37,108 nucleotides of DNA from JAZNLR01 sp045579195. GTDB taxonomy: Bacteria; Bacillota; Clostridia; Christensenellales; CAMQZB01. Under the pieces are notes generated by a model. The model did no database searches. It saw nothing but the letters and a program-made list of their open reading frames with translations, and was not told the origin of the DNA. Location of the stretch: the NCBI GenBank assembly GCA_045579195.1, contig JAZNLR010000027.1:1-37108 (forward strand), in the 5' to 3' direction. Every line of letters starts with the position of its first letter. Positions within the stretch are counted from its first letter, which is position 1. Made by a program: the position numbers and the translations under genes. Shown piece by piece: positions 22,129 to 30,875 of the stretch.

Positions 22129-24546
22129 TTACCTTTTCATCCCTTTTTGGATCTTCTTGAATGCACGCATCAGACGGATTCCACCGCGGATCACCTTTCC
22201 GTTCAAGGCAAGAAGAAGCGCATCCAAGCCTTCGTCATCAAAAAGACCGTTGCTCTGCACGGGCAAAGTTCCCAACGTCTGTTCCTCAACGGATGCAAGC
22301 ACGACGCGCTCGTTGATCTCAGGGCGCGCACGCTTTGCCGCCTCACAAAGCTTCTTAAAGATGATGCGGCCGATCCAAGTCGTCTTCATCTCCTCCACCA
22401 CGCTGTCACGGTCAAACGGCCGGCCAATGGGGCGGGTTTCGACTTCCTTTCCGCAAACAAAGAAGAACTCGTCGTCATTCCATTCATTCTCGTCGGGATG
22501 GAAGTAACTCTTCAAGCTCTCTTCATTGCCGAAGAAGCGAATGTCGTCATCCCCGAGGATCTCCACCTTGCCTTCCAAGCGAAGGTCGCGTGACGATGCG
22601 CCGATGCTGATCTGATAAAGTCCGCTTTCGACCTTCCATCCTGCATCCTTAATGCTCCAGAACGAGAAGTCACGTTTGTCAAGTTCGACAACAACTTCCT
22701 TTTCCTCCCCGGGAAGAAGGGAAACACGCTCGAACGCACGCAGTTCCTTTTCCGCGCGGTACGTCTTGCTCTTTCCGGCAAATCCAACGTAGATCTGCGT
22801 GACTTCCTCACCTGCACGCATTCCGACGTTCTTCACCTTAAAAGAAACGCGAAGCGGATCGACAAGCGACGTTCTTTCCTCAACCTTCAAATCAGAATAT
22901 GCAAACTCGGTGTACGAAAGGCCGTGTCCAAACGGGAACAGGACCTCTTTCTTTGCCGTATCGTAATAGCGGTATCCAACGAAGATGGATTCTTCATATA
23001 AAACTTTGCGAATGTCCCCGGGAAAGTTCTTATAAGACGGGTTGTCGGAAAGGCGAATGGGATAGGTTTCCGAAAGTCGGCCCGACGGATTCACCTCTCC
23101 AAAGAGGATGTCCGCTGCAGCAAGCGCCCCGGCTTCACCGGAAAGATAACAGTTCAAAATCGCGCGCGCATCTTCTGCAAACGGGAGCTCAACAGGCGCT
23201 CCCGTCGCAAGCACGATCACGCAGTTTTTGTTGACACGCAAGACCTCTTCCACGAGCTTCAACTGATTGAGAGGCAGATTGAGATGATCTCTGTCATATG
23301 CCTCCGCCTCATAAAGATCGGTCAGCCCGACGTAAAGGAGAACACACTCTGCCGTCTTTGCGAGAGAAACCGCTTCCAGAAGCTTTTCGCCATCCACAAT
23401 GTCAGTCTCGATGTCGTATCCCGAAGCGAAGCGGATCTCAACTCCCTTTTGCGTGAGCGATTCAATTGCAGTCTCCACAACGTTCGCATTGACGATTGAG
23501 CTTCCTGTTCCCTGGTAGCGCGGATGCATCGCAAGCTCACCGAGAACGACGATCCCCTCTTTCTTTTCAAGCGGCAAAATGCCGTCGTTTTTCATTAAGA
23601 CACAAGTCTTCTGCGCAACCTTTCTCGCAAGAGCGTGATGTGCATCCATATCGCACGGCATTCCCTTTTCGGTCGCCATACAGCGTTCCACAACCGAAAG
23701 GATCCTGCGGCAAGCAGCATCCAAAACGCTCTCACAAAGGCTTCCGTCTTTGACCGCCGCAACGATTTTTCGGTCGTTCACACCCTGCGAAGAGGGCATT
23801 TCAACGTCCAACGTCGCCTTGACGCCCTTCACACGGTCATGAACAGCGCCCCAATCTGAAATGACGATCCCTTCGTGTCCCCATTCCTCTTTGAGGATAC
23901 CGTTCAACAGTTTCTCGTTTTCAGAGGAATACATTCCGTTGATGCGGTTATAAGAACACATCACGGTATACGGCTGCGCTTTTTTGACCGCTCTTTCAAA
24001 GGGCGCGAGGTAGATCTCTCGCAACGCACGATCATCCACCACGGCACTCACCGAATGACGGCGTTTTTCCTGGTTGTTGCAGGCAAAGTGCTTCAAGCTT
24101 GCGCCGACGCCTTCACTCTGCAGCCCCTGAATGTACGCCGCGGACATCTCACCCGCCAACATTGGGTCTTCTGAGAAATATTCAAAGTTTCTTCCACACA
24201 GCGGAGAACGCTTGATGTTCGTTCCACAGCCGAGCAAGATGTCAACCGAAAAGTGCTTGCACTCTTTTGCAAGTGCAACACCCACCTCTTTGATAAGGTC
24301 ACGGTCAAAACTACACGCAAGCGCGGATGCCGTCGGGAAGCACGTTGCAGGTTTGCTTCTCTCCTTTTGCAAAGTGGAGTCCGAAAGATCCAGCACGCGC
24401 AATCCGTGCGGACCGTCTGAAACGCGAACGGGCGGGATTCCAAGACGTTCAATGCCCTGAAACTCCCAAACAGACTGACCTGAGCAAAGGGAAGCCTTCT
24501 CCTCAAGCGTCATTTCCGAAATCCATTTTTCCACTCTGTTTGACAT
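22129..24546 (-). CDS. Glycoside hydrolase family 3 (beta-glucosidase-like)
   Basis: An 805-residue enzyme that releases sugars from non-reducing ends of beta-glycosides. It has the GH3 N-terminal barrel (SDGPHGLR, SLKHFACNNQE), the catalytic nucleophile Asp231 in VISDWGAVHD, the GH3 C-terminal domain (VLLYVGLTD, GAPVELPFAEDARAILNCYLSGEAGALAAADILFGEVNPSGRLSETYP) and a C-terminal fibronectin-III-like domain with KNVGMRAGEEVTQIYVG. There is no signal peptide, so it should act in the cytoplasm on imported oligosaccharides. The ATG at 24546, with GGAGG four bases upstream, is preferred over 24597. Specificity (glucoside, xyloside or other) cannot be set. It stands alone with no transporter beside it. 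Confidence 0.92.
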   Translation of the reverse strand: MSNRVEKWISEMTLEEKASLCSGQSVWEFQGIERLGIPPVRVSDGPHGLRVLDLSDSTLQKERSKPATCFPTASALACSFDRDLIKEVGVALAKECKHFSVDILLGCGTNIKRSPLCGRNFEYFSEDPMLAGEMSAAYIQGLQSEGVGASLKHFACNNQEKRRHSVSAVVDDRALREIYLAPFERAVKKAQPYTVMCSYNRINGMYSSENEKLLNGILKEEWGHEGIVISDWGAVHDRVKGVKATLDVEMPSSQGVNDRKIVAAVKDGSLCESVLDAACRRILSVVERCMATEKGMPCDMDAHHALARKVAQKTCVLMKNDGILPLEKKEGIVVLGELAMHPRYQGTGSSIVNANVVETAIESLTQKGVEIRFASGYDIETDIVDGEKLLEAVSLAKTAECVLLYVGLTDLYEAEAYDRDHLNLPLNQLKLVEEVLRVNKNCVIVLATGAPVELPFAEDARAILNCYLSGEAGALAAADILFGEVNPSGRLSETYPIRLSDNPSYKNFPGDIRKVLYEESIFVGYRYYDTAKKEVLFPFGHGLSYTEFAYSDLKVEERTSLVDPLRVSFKVKNVGMRAGEEVTQIYVGFAGKSKTYRAEKELRAFERVSLLPGEEKEVVVELDKRDFSFWSIKDAGWKVESGLYQISIGASSRDLRLEGKVEILGDDDIRFFGNEESLKSYFHPDENEWNDDEFFFVCGKEVETRPIGRPFDRDSVVEEMKTTWIGRIIFKKLCEAAKRARPEINERVVLASVEEQTLGTLPVQSNGLFDDEGLDALLLALNGKVIRGGIRLMRAFKKIQKGMKR

Positions 24547-24685
24547 AATTCCTCCATCCTTCTCTGCGGTTTTCGCACATAGGTCACAGACATCCAAGTC
24601 ATTTCACCTTGTTTTCAGAGTATTCTTTCGCTGAGATCAAATGCATAAAAACGCATAAGTCGCTTCTTTTCAGATGTTTTTTCGT

Positions 24686-24701
24686 TTGCACATTTGTGCA
24701 A
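24686..24701. promoter_or_regulatory. Inverted repeat upstream of the GH3 gene
   Basis: TTGCACA (24686-24692), TT, TGTGCAA (24695-24701): a perfect 16-base operator-like palindrome about 140 bases upstream of the GH3 start. No U-tract follows. The rest of 24547-24745 shows no convincing promoter. Confidence 0.4.
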
Positions 24702-24739
24702 CCATCCGCCATATCAGAAGAAGTACTTCCGCGCATTCT

Positions 24740-24773
24740 AAAAAAGCTCCGCTTACAGTCAGGCAAGCGGAGC
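24740..24773 (-). terminator. Terminator of icd
   Basis: GCTCCGCTT pairs with AAGCGGAGC (24773-24746), followed by T6 on the minus strand. Confidence 0.9.
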
Positions 24774-24783
24774 AAAACGTCGT

Positions 24784-25998
24784 TTAAGCCAATTTTGCCT
24801 GTAAGTTCTCTGCGATCTTCTCCAGGAAGGCACGGGAATTGAGCGCATGCTTTTCGACGCCTTCCTTTGCAAACAGACCGACGAGATCCTTCGTCATATA
24901 GCCACTCTCGATTGTCTCGACGGTGGCTTTTTCCAAGCTCTTTGCAAAAGCACAGAGTTCTTGACTTCCGTCAAGCTCACCGCGCTTGTTGAGCGCACCC
25001 GCCCAAGCAAAGATGGTTGCAACCGAGTTCGTGGAGGTCTCTTCTCCGTCGCGATGGCGGTAGAAGTGACGAGTGACCGTTCCGTGCGCTGCCTCAAACT
25101 CAAAGTTTCCGTCGGGCGAAACGAGAACAGAGGTCATCATCGCAAGGCTTCCAAACGCCGTTGCAACCATATCACTCATCACGTCGCCGTCATAATTCTT
25201 GCAAGCCCAGATGAAGCCGCCTTCGCTGCGAACAACGCGCGCAACCGCATCGTCGATGAGCGTGTAAAGGTAGGTTAAGCCCGCCTCTTCAAATGCCGCG
25301 CGGTAATTCTGCTCGTAGATCTCCGCAAAGATGTCCTTAAATCGGTGGTCGTACGTCTTTGAGATGGTGTCCTTCGTGGAGAACCACAGGTCGCGCTTCT
25401 GATCGAGCGCATAACGGAAACAGGAATGTGCAAAGGACTTGATGGAAGCATCGGTGTTATGCATTCCCTGTACAACGCCACACTTATCACCAAAGTCAAA
25501 GACCTGTTTTCTCGTTTCCTTGCCGTCTTTGGTGATAACGAGTTCTGCAACACCACCATCCACGGCAAACTCAACGCTCTTATAGACATCGCCATATGCG
25601 TGACGAGCGATGACGATGGGCTTCTTCCAGCTCGGGATGATCGGGGTGACGCCATCCACCAAAACAGGCTCGCGGAACACCGTTCCGTCAAGAACGGCAC
25701 GGATGGTCGCGTTGGGGCTGGGGTACATTCTCTTTAGCTGATATTCTTCCACGCGCTGTGCATTGGGCGTGATGGTCGCGCACTTGACCGCAACCCCCCA
25801 CTTCTTTGTTGCAAGCGCAGAGTCCATCGTCACCTTGTCATCCGTGCGATCGCGTGAGGGAAGACCCAGGTCGTAGTACTCGGTTTTTAAGTCAACGTAA
25901 GGTTCGATCAAAATCTCTTTGATCCATTGCCAAAGGATACGGGTCATCTCATCGCCGTCCATTTCGACCAGCGGATTTTTCATCATAATTTTCGTCAT
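24784..25998 (-). CDS. icd: NADP-dependent isocitrate dehydrogenase
   Basis: Oxidises isocitrate to 2-oxoglutarate and CO2 with NADP+, supplying 2-oxoglutarate for glutamate synthesis. The 404-residue sequence belongs to the eukaryote-like homodimeric IDH subfamily: NPLVEMDGDEMTRILW at the start, the substrate loop PSPNATIR, the metal/substrate segment YDGDVMSDMVATAFGSLAMMTSVL and the cofactor region AAHGTVTRHFYRH. All are intact. AGAGG precedes the ATG. It is transcribed alone; no citrate synthase or aconitase is nearby. The call is firm. Confidence 0.97.
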   Translation of the reverse strand: MTKIMMKNPLVEMDGDEMTRILWQWIKEILIEPYVDLKTEYYDLGLPSRDRTDDKVTMDSALATKKWGVAVKCATITPNAQRVEEYQLKRMYPSPNATIRAVLDGTVFREPVLVDGVTPIIPSWKKPIVIARHAYGDVYKSVEFAVDGGVAELVITKDGKETRKQVFDFGDKCGVVQGMHNTDASIKSFAHSCFRYALDQKRDLWFSTKDTISKTYDHRFKDIFAEIYEQNYRAAFEEAGLTYLYTLIDDAVARVVRSEGGFIWACKNYDGDVMSDMVATAFGSLAMMTSVLVSPDGNFEFEAAHGTVTRHFYRHRDGEETSTNSVATIFAWAGALNKRGELDGSQELCAFAKSLEKATVETIESGYMTKDLVGLFAKEGVEKHALNSRAFLEKIAENLQAKLA

Positions 25999-26069
25999 TT
26001 TCGTGTCCTCTCTTCTTCAAGGGATTTTGCCACGCCGTTTCGGCGAACGTGAACTTCAAAATTAGCTTT

Positions 26070-26098
26070 ATTATACTGTTTTTTTTACACATTTGCAA
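26070..26098 (-). promoter_or_regulatory. icd promoter
   Basis: TTGCAA (26098-26093), 17-base spacer, TATAAT (26075-26070). A leader of about 65 bases follows, with a small CGCCG-AAA-CGGCG hairpin. Confidence 0.8.
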
Positions 26099-26134
26099 GC
26101 AATTCTCCCTCTGAGAGCAAAGTTTTCACGGCGT

Positions 26135-26160
26135 GAAAAAAAGCGTGATTTTTCTCACGC
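26135..26160 (-). terminator. Terminator at the end of ddl
   Basis: GCGTGA pairs with TCACGC (26160-26143), followed on the minus strand by a T-run. The stem includes the ddl stop codon. Confidence 0.85.
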
Positions 26161-27276
26161 TTTTGAACCAAAGACCGATCGGAATGCAAACGTCTTTTTT
26201 GCCTGTCTTCTCGTCCTTGAGATCCCCTCCTCAATCAGTCCGTCAAGAAGGGCGGAAAAGGAGATCCCCTGCTCCTCGAAAAGGTAAAATGCGAGTGAAC
26301 CCGGGATGGTGTTCACCTCGTTGACGAAGACCTCTTTCCCCACGATCAAAAAGTCCACGCGCGCAACGCCGGAAAGGGAAAGCCCTTCATAGATCTTTGC
26401 GGTTTTTGCCTTAATCTCATTTGTGAGCTCAGCCGAAATCTTTGCCGGAAGCTCGCGCTTGCAAGCGTCCATGCCGCCCGTCTTGCCGCCCGTGAAGTAC
26501 TTTTCCTCATAGCTCAAAAACGAACTCCAAGAAACGGGGCTTTCCACCTCGGAAACGAGAAGCTCATTCTCCAGCCTGACGCACGCACAGTTTACTTCCT
26601 TAAAGGAATCGAATGCGTGCTCCACGAGGATACGGCCGTCAAACGAAGCGGCAACAAAGAGCGCGTTTTTCAGTTCTTCACGATTTTGTGCCCGTGCGAT
26701 CCCGATGCTTGAACCGAGATTTGCAGGCTTTACCATCACAGGATAAGAAAGAACCGCTTCCACGCGGTTAAAAACGGAATCATCCAACAAATCGTCTTCG
26801 CAAAGTTCGATCATCTTTGCCGTCTTCAATCCAAGCGCGGCAAAAATCCTCTTTTGCAAGATCTTATCCATCCCAACCGCACTTCCGAGAACATCGGAAG
26901 AGGTGAATGGAATTCCGCAAAGGCGCATAAGCCCCTGAACAGTTCCGTCTTCTCCGTTCAGTCCGTGAAAGCAGAGAAGCGCACAGTCTATTTTGGAAAC
27001 GGGGCACAGGCGTCTTCTCCTTTTCTCATAGAGCATCCTGCTTGCAGGCAAAAAGAAAACCTCTTTTGCGCGTTTCTTTCCGTTTTTTACTTCGTTCACA
27101 TCCTCCACTGTCGCCAGCGACGGGTGGGTTGTAAAAACGCCGTCTTCCCTGACGTAAACGGGGATGACGCGATATTTTTCTCTGTCAAGACAAGCCATTG
27201 CCTGCACCGCGGTCACAATGGAAACCGAGTGTTCACAGGACTTTCCGCCAAACAACACAGCAACCGTTCGTTTCAT
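26155..27276 (-). CDS. ddl: D-alanine--D-alanine ligase
   Basis: Joins two D-Ala with ATP, making the dipeptide that MurF adds to the peptidoglycan precursor. The 373-residue protein has the N-terminal VLFGGKSCEHSVSI, the ATP-grasp part with VMVKPANLGSSIGIARA, and the metal-binding end GVARVDFLI...VNEVNTIPGSLAFYLF. ATG 27276 has GGAGGG three bases upstream and is preferred over 27291. It follows murF in the same direction with a terminator-like hairpin between them, so its level may be set lower or separately. The pairing with murF is biologically coherent: consecutive steps of cell-wall precursor synthesis. The D-Ala versus D-Lac/D-Ser specificity was not resolved. Confidence 0.93.
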   Translation of the reverse strand: MKRTVAVLFGGKSCEHSVSIVTAVQAMACLDREKYRVIPVYVREDGVFTTHPSLATVEDVNEVKNGKKRAKEVFFLPASRMLYEKRRRRLCPVSKIDCALLCFHGLNGEDGTVQGLMRLCGIPFTSSDVLGSAVGMDKILQKRIFAALGLKTAKMIELCEDDLLDDSVFNRVEAVLSYPVMVKPANLGSSIGIARAQNREELKNALFVAASFDGRILVEHAFDSFKEVNCACVRLENELLVSEVESPVSWSSFLSYEEKYFTGGKTGGMDACKRELPAKISAELTNEIKAKTAKIYEGLSLSGVARVDFLIVGKEVFVNEVNTIPGSLAFYLFEEQGISFSALLDGLIEEGISRTRRQAKKTFAFRSVFGSKA

Positions 27277-27287
27277 TTTCCCTCCAA

Positions 27288-27330
27288 ACAAAAACGCCTT
27301 TGAAATGCGAGCTCTCGTACTTCAAAGGCG
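27288..27330 (-). terminator. Terminator/attenuator hairpin between murF and ddl
   Basis: CGCCTTTGAA pairs with TTCAAAGGCG (27330-27295), followed by TTTTTGTTT on the minus strand, directly before the ddl ribosome site. No good promoter lies between it and ddl. Confidence 0.75.
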
Positions 27331-27343
27331 CAAACCTCTTTCT

Positions 27344-27379
27344 CTTTGGTCAATATTTTTACTTCGGTCAATATTTTTA
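27344..27379. repeat. 18-bp tandem duplication at the murF stop codon
   Basis: Copies 27344-27361 and 27362-27379 are identical at 17 of 18 positions. The second includes the murF stop codon (27377-27379). It looks like a recent local duplication. Confidence 0.85.
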
Positions 27380-29029
27380 TCGGGTGAAAACGTCAGGCAA
27401 ATCGTTTTCAAACAAGATGACGTCACCGTCCAGAACAAGCTTTTTCAAACGTGCCGTTGCCTCGGAAAGGGAATCCGTGACAAAGACGTTCTCTCCGTCC
27501 ATTCCGCCTTCTTTTAAGCCTTCCACAATCTGTTTCGTCTGTTCTTCTCCAACGAGAATTGCAAGATCACACGTCTTTGCAATTTCCTGCCCGAACGCAA
27601 AATTGGAAGCATTCTGCTCCGTTCCAAGCTCGATCAAGCCGGGCGTGACGATGATCTTTCTTCCAGGGAAGGTTGCAAGAACCTTGAGGGCAGCATGTGC
27701 GCCCGAGACATTCGCGTTATATGAATCGTCAATGACGCTGATGTTGTCCGCGCGGACAAGCTGCAGACGGTGCGGAATGGGAGAAAGCGATGCGATCCCG
27801 CGCGCGATCTCTTTCCCAGAAAGACCGAAGCGATGCGCAAACGCCGCCGCAAGCAGAATGTTTGAAATATTGTGCCGTCCCAAAAGAACGGTGTTGCACG
27901 GGATACGTTCCCCATCCAAAATAAGGTCAAACTTCGAGCCCTTTTCAGAGACTTCAATCGCCTCACAGACGTACTTCCCGTCTCCGCTCAAGAGTTTCTC
28001 GCCTTCAAAGCGATTAAAGAGAGCGCGTGCTCCGTCATCCTCGCCGTTGAACGCGCAGAATCCCTCTTGCGGCAACGAAAGTGGCAATTCAAACTTGGTG
28101 TCTGCAAGGATCTGCTTCGTTCCAAAAGTTGCAAGGTGCTGATTGCCGACCGATGTGATCAACCCAAACTGCGGCTTTACAAGGTCACAGATCTCACGGA
28201 TATCCCCTTTCTTTCTTGCGCCCATCTCGACGATGAACACCTCGTGCCCTTCTTCCAGATTGGACAGAACCGTTCGACAGACGCCAAGCGGCGTGTTGAA
28301 GTTTTCCGGGGTCTTCAAAACGAGAAACTTTTCCGCAAGGATGTTTGCAAGGATATTCTTTACGGAAGTTTTTCCGAAACTTCCCGTAATTCCGATGACC
28401 TTCAGATCGCTCCGCTCGGAAAGCTTTTTCTTCGTCTTTTTCAAGTAACCTTTGGCAATCAATCGCTCCATAGGCACGTTGATTGCGTTTGCAAGCAAGA
28501 CCGCAAACGGCGCAAGCATCGGGGTCAACGTCAAAAATGCAAAACGAAGCTGGAAGAGAAGGATATTTTCCACCTTTTCAAGCAGAATGTAAAACGGCGA
28601 AGAGAACAGCAAGCTCACGATGACGGAAAGAATTCCCAAAGTGACATATAACCGCTTCACACGCGCAGTCACAACAAGCTTCTGACGTTTCGGGCGCTTA
28701 TGCTCACCGCGCAAGTAAAGACCGACAAAGAAGATCTCCGCAAGCAACCCCGTCAGCGCAAAGTTTAGCGAAATGAGTGCGCTGACCGTGAGAGCAATGA
28801 TGAGATATGCCCCAAACGACATGATCGCAACGTGATAAAGCTGCAGAAACTTCCCTGCATCACGCAAGAAGAGATGCCCTGCGTACATCCGCGAACGATA
28901 ATGAAGATGTTGCAGCGTGGGAACGAAGCAACACGCAAGCAAGAAAAACAGAACGGCGTTCACCAAAACCGCCGAGATGATGTCGACGTTTGTGTGCTGT
29001 TCAAAGATGTGTTTTACTGTTTCGTTCAA
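27377..29029 (-). CDS. murF: MurF-like Mur ligase with an N-terminal membrane domain
   Basis: A Mur-ligase-family enzyme expected to add D-Ala-D-Ala to UDP-MurNAc-tripeptide. Residues 1 to about 200 hold roughly six membrane segments joined by basic loops (RGEHKRPKRQK, KGYLKKTKKK), in place of the small MurF N-terminal domain. The ligase core follows: GSFGKTS P-loop (216-222), NFNTPLGVCRTVLSN, VEMGARKKGDIREIC, TSVGNQHLATFG, GRHNISN and DDSYNANVSGAHAALKVL, all in MurF order. The start is a TTG at 29029 with GAGGG seven bases upstream, overlapping the hydrolase gene by 29 bases; longer frames run inside that gene. This gives 550 residues versus about 450 for MurF. The ddl gene downstream supports MurF over other Mur ligases, but membrane-linked relatives of unknown substrate exist. 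Confidence 0.82.
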   Translation of the reverse strand: MNETVKHIFEQHTNVDIISAVLVNAVLFFLLACCFVPTLQHLHYRSRMYAGHLFLRDAGKFLQLYHVAIMSFGAYLIIALTVSALISLNFALTGLLAEIFFVGLYLRGEHKRPKRQKLVVTARVKRLYVTLGILSVIVSLLFSSPFYILLEKVENILLFQLRFAFLTLTPMLAPFAVLLANAINVPMERLIAKGYLKKTKKKLSERSDLKVIGITGSFGKTSVKNILANILAEKFLVLKTPENFNTPLGVCRTVLSNLEEGHEVFIVEMGARKKGDIREICDLVKPQFGLITSVGNQHLATFGTKQILADTKFELPLSLPQEGFCAFNGEDDGARALFNRFEGEKLLSGDGKYVCEAIEVSEKGSKFDLILDGERIPCNTVLLGRHNISNILLAAAFAHRFGLSGKEIARGIASLSPIPHRLQLVRADNISVIDDSYNANVSGAHAALKVLATFPGRKIIVTPGLIELGTEQNASNFAFGQEIAKTCDLAILVGEEQTKQIVEGLKEGGMDGENVFVTDSLSEATARLKKLVLDGDVILFENDLPDVFTR

Positions 29030-29759
29030 TGTTTTTCCCTCGCATTGCAAAAAATTCGCGCGCAATAATTCGAAATCGGCTGTCGTAAAGGTAGGCAAAG
29101 TGGCCACCGCGCAAGTGCACCAGCTTGCTCTTTTTAATGCCGCGCGCGATCCGTTTGGACATATAGAGCGGCGTTTCGCGATCTCCCTGCCCCGCAACGA
29201 CAAGAACGGGACATTGAACGTTTCGAAGGAATTTTTGAAGGTCTTCCGAAACCACGCGTTTCAACGTTTCTCTCATCACCGGCGATGCGGCAAGATAGTC
29301 TCGCGAACCCCTTTTCTCAAGAACAGATGAGGAAAGCATTCCCCATTTCACAAGCTTCTTTCTCACCTTAAAGAGAAAGAGCCGCAAATAAAACCGAAGG
29401 CTTCTTCTCGGCTTCATTCCTGCGCATCCGCACAAGAGCGCGCACGAAACGCACGTTCCCTTCGCCATCAGCTTTAAGGCAACCCGTCCGCCAAACGAAT
29501 GGGCAAGCACCATCACCTCGGAAAGCTCAAGGTGTGTAAGCAGTCGTTCGATTGCGCAAACATATTCATCCACGCACCATCCAGCAGGCGGCGGAGTGCT
29601 TTTCCCAAATCCGGGAAAATCCACAGCAATTGTCATGAACTTCTGCGCAAGATATTCTGTGATCGAAAGGAAGCTGTCTGTCGATCCTCCCCAGCCATGT
29701 AAGAACAAGATCGGCGCGCCTTCCCCTTTTATCTCATAGTACAGACCGTCATAAAACAA
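29001..29759 (-). CDS. Alpha/beta hydrolase
   Basis: A 252-residue soluble hydrolase. The oxyanion region is FLHGWGG, the nucleophile Ser lies in AHSFGG, the acid in VAGQGDRETP and the His in LRGGHFAYL, in the standard order. The DFPGFGKSTPPPAGWCVDEY segment is typical of small-molecule esterase or haloperoxidase-like members. The substrate is unknown. Only a TTG start fits (29759), with GGAGG eleven bases upstream; the start could be wrong by a few codons. It sits between rimI and murF in the operon, 25 bases after rimI, and overlaps murF, which suggests co-translation, perhaps with a cell-envelope role. Confidence 0.82.
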   Translation of the reverse strand: MFYDGLYYEIKGEGAPILFLHGWGGSTDSFLSITEYLAQKFMTIAVDFPGFGKSTPPPAGWCVDEYVCAIERLLTHLELSEVMVLAHSFGGRVALKLMAKGTCVSCALLCGCAGMKPRRSLRFYLRLFLFKVRKKLVKWGMLSSSVLEKRGSRDYLAASPVMRETLKRVVSEDLQKFLRNVQCPVLVVAGQGDRETPLYMSKRIARGIKKSKLVHLRGGHFAYLYDSRFRIIAREFFAMRGKNIERNSKTHL

Positions 29760-29784
29760 AGCGCAGCCTGCCTCCGATTTCTCG

Positions 29785-30222
29785 TTATAGCGTCATCCAA
29801 AGGATGAGAGCGGTTTCCCCGTCGTCATAAAAATTCGGGCGTTTCCCTTCCTCGGCGAAACCAAAGTTCTGATAGAGATGAATTGCAACGGCATTGGACG
29901 CACGCACCTCCAACGTCATGCGGGAGAGCCCAAACTCACGCGCGCGCTCGGTCATTCTCTGCATGATCGCCGTGCCGTATCCTTTGCCGCGCTCTTCCGG
30001 ACGCACGGCAATGTTGAGGATATGCCCCTCGTCAAGGATACGCAAAAAGCCAAAGTATCCAACGATTTTCCCATCCACCTTCAACGTTTCTCCGCAGAAG
30101 ATGCTGTTTCGGATCTCGGATTCGATCGCCCATTCGCTCCACGGAGAGGAAAAGGTCACTTTTTCAATCTCAGCGAGCTCTTTGACGTCTTCTTTGCTCC
30201 AGCGTGCAAACGTTCCGATCAC
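29785..30222 (-). CDS. rimI: Ribosomal protein S18-alanine N-acetyltransferase
   Basis: A 145-residue GNAT-fold enzyme that acetylates the N-terminus of ribosomal protein S18 using acetyl-CoA. The acetyl-CoA loop is VRPEERGKGYGTAIM, followed by LEVRASNAVAIHLYQNFGFAEEGKRPNFY, which is characteristic of RimI. It starts with GTG overlapping the tsaB stop (GTGA), with GGAGGG six bases upstream. The tsaE-tsaB-rimI order is a common bacterial arrangement. Confidence 0.94.
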   Translation of the reverse strand: MIGTFARWSKEDVKELAEIEKVTFSSPWSEWAIESEIRNSIFCGETLKVDGKIVGYFGFLRILDEGHILNIAVRPEERGKGYGTAIMQRMTERAREFGLSRMTLEVRASNAVAIHLYQNFGFAEEGKRPNFYDDGETALILWMTL

Positions 30223-30875
30223 GGTCTTCCCTCCTCCGCCTGACTCTTGCGAAGGTAGAGCGGCTCTAATGCCTCGAATGACGTGAACGCACCCTCTTCA
30301 AAGAGTTTCTTCACAAGGGGCAGGAATCCGCCCTTTTCGGGCAATTGCACGCGGGATTCCTCCCACGTCTTCCCCGCTTTGGAAACCGCGTCAAACACGG
30401 CGGAAGGCTGATCGCAAACGACGGTCGGGAATGCATCGAAAACGTCTGCATAGCCTTGAATAAAACAGGGTTCCAAAATCGCTTCCCCACTCTTATCATA
30501 AGCCGCGGCATAAAAACCGCCGTGCTTTGCGTCAAGAAGGGAGAGCACTCCGTTTTCATCTAACTTATTATATGCTTGCAACAAAAGAGAGTTGACGGCA
30601 ATGCAGGGAATGTTGAGCGAAAGCGCAATTGCCTTTGCAGTTGCAACGCCAATGCGAATGCCCGTAAACGAGCCGGGGCCAACGCAAACGGCAATGCAGT
30701 CAAGTTCGTTTGGAAGAATGCCATTTTCGGCAAGCAACTTTTCCACGGCGGGAAGCAACGTCACCGAATGGCGCATCCCGAGATCCTCGACGGGCGCACA
30801 AAACAACTCGTCGCCTACAATCAACCCAAGAGAAAGCACAGAAGCACTCGTGTCAAAAGCAAGAATCTTTTTCAT
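30219..30875 (-). CDS. tsaB: tRNA t6A37 threonylcarbamoyltransferase subunit TsaB
   Basis: A 218-residue ASKHA-fold scaffold that works with TsaD and TsaE to make t6A at position 37 of ANN-reading tRNAs. The sequence has ILAFDTSASVLSLGLI at the N-terminus, HSVTLLPAVEKLL and the family motif VGPGSFTGIRIGVATAKAIA. GGAGGAGG precedes the ATG, which overlaps the tsaE stop by four bases. TsaD is not in the window. Confidence 0.95.
   Translation of the reverse strand: MKKILAFDTSASVLSLGLIVGDELFCAPVEDLGMRHSVTLLPAVEKLLAENGILPNELDCIAVCVGPGSFTGIRIGVATAKAIALSLNIPCIAVNSLLLQAYNKLDENGVLSLLDAKHGGFYAAAYDKSGEAILEPCFIQGYADVFDAFPTVVCDQPSAVFDAVSKAGKTWEESRVQLPEKGGFLPLVKKLFEEGAFTSFEALEPLYLRKSQAEEGRP

Noticed and set aside
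29030..29203. N-terminal extension of the MurF-like protein from 29203
   Set aside because: This part lies inside the hydrolase gene in another frame and reads as Arg/Cys-rich noise before the first membrane segment.
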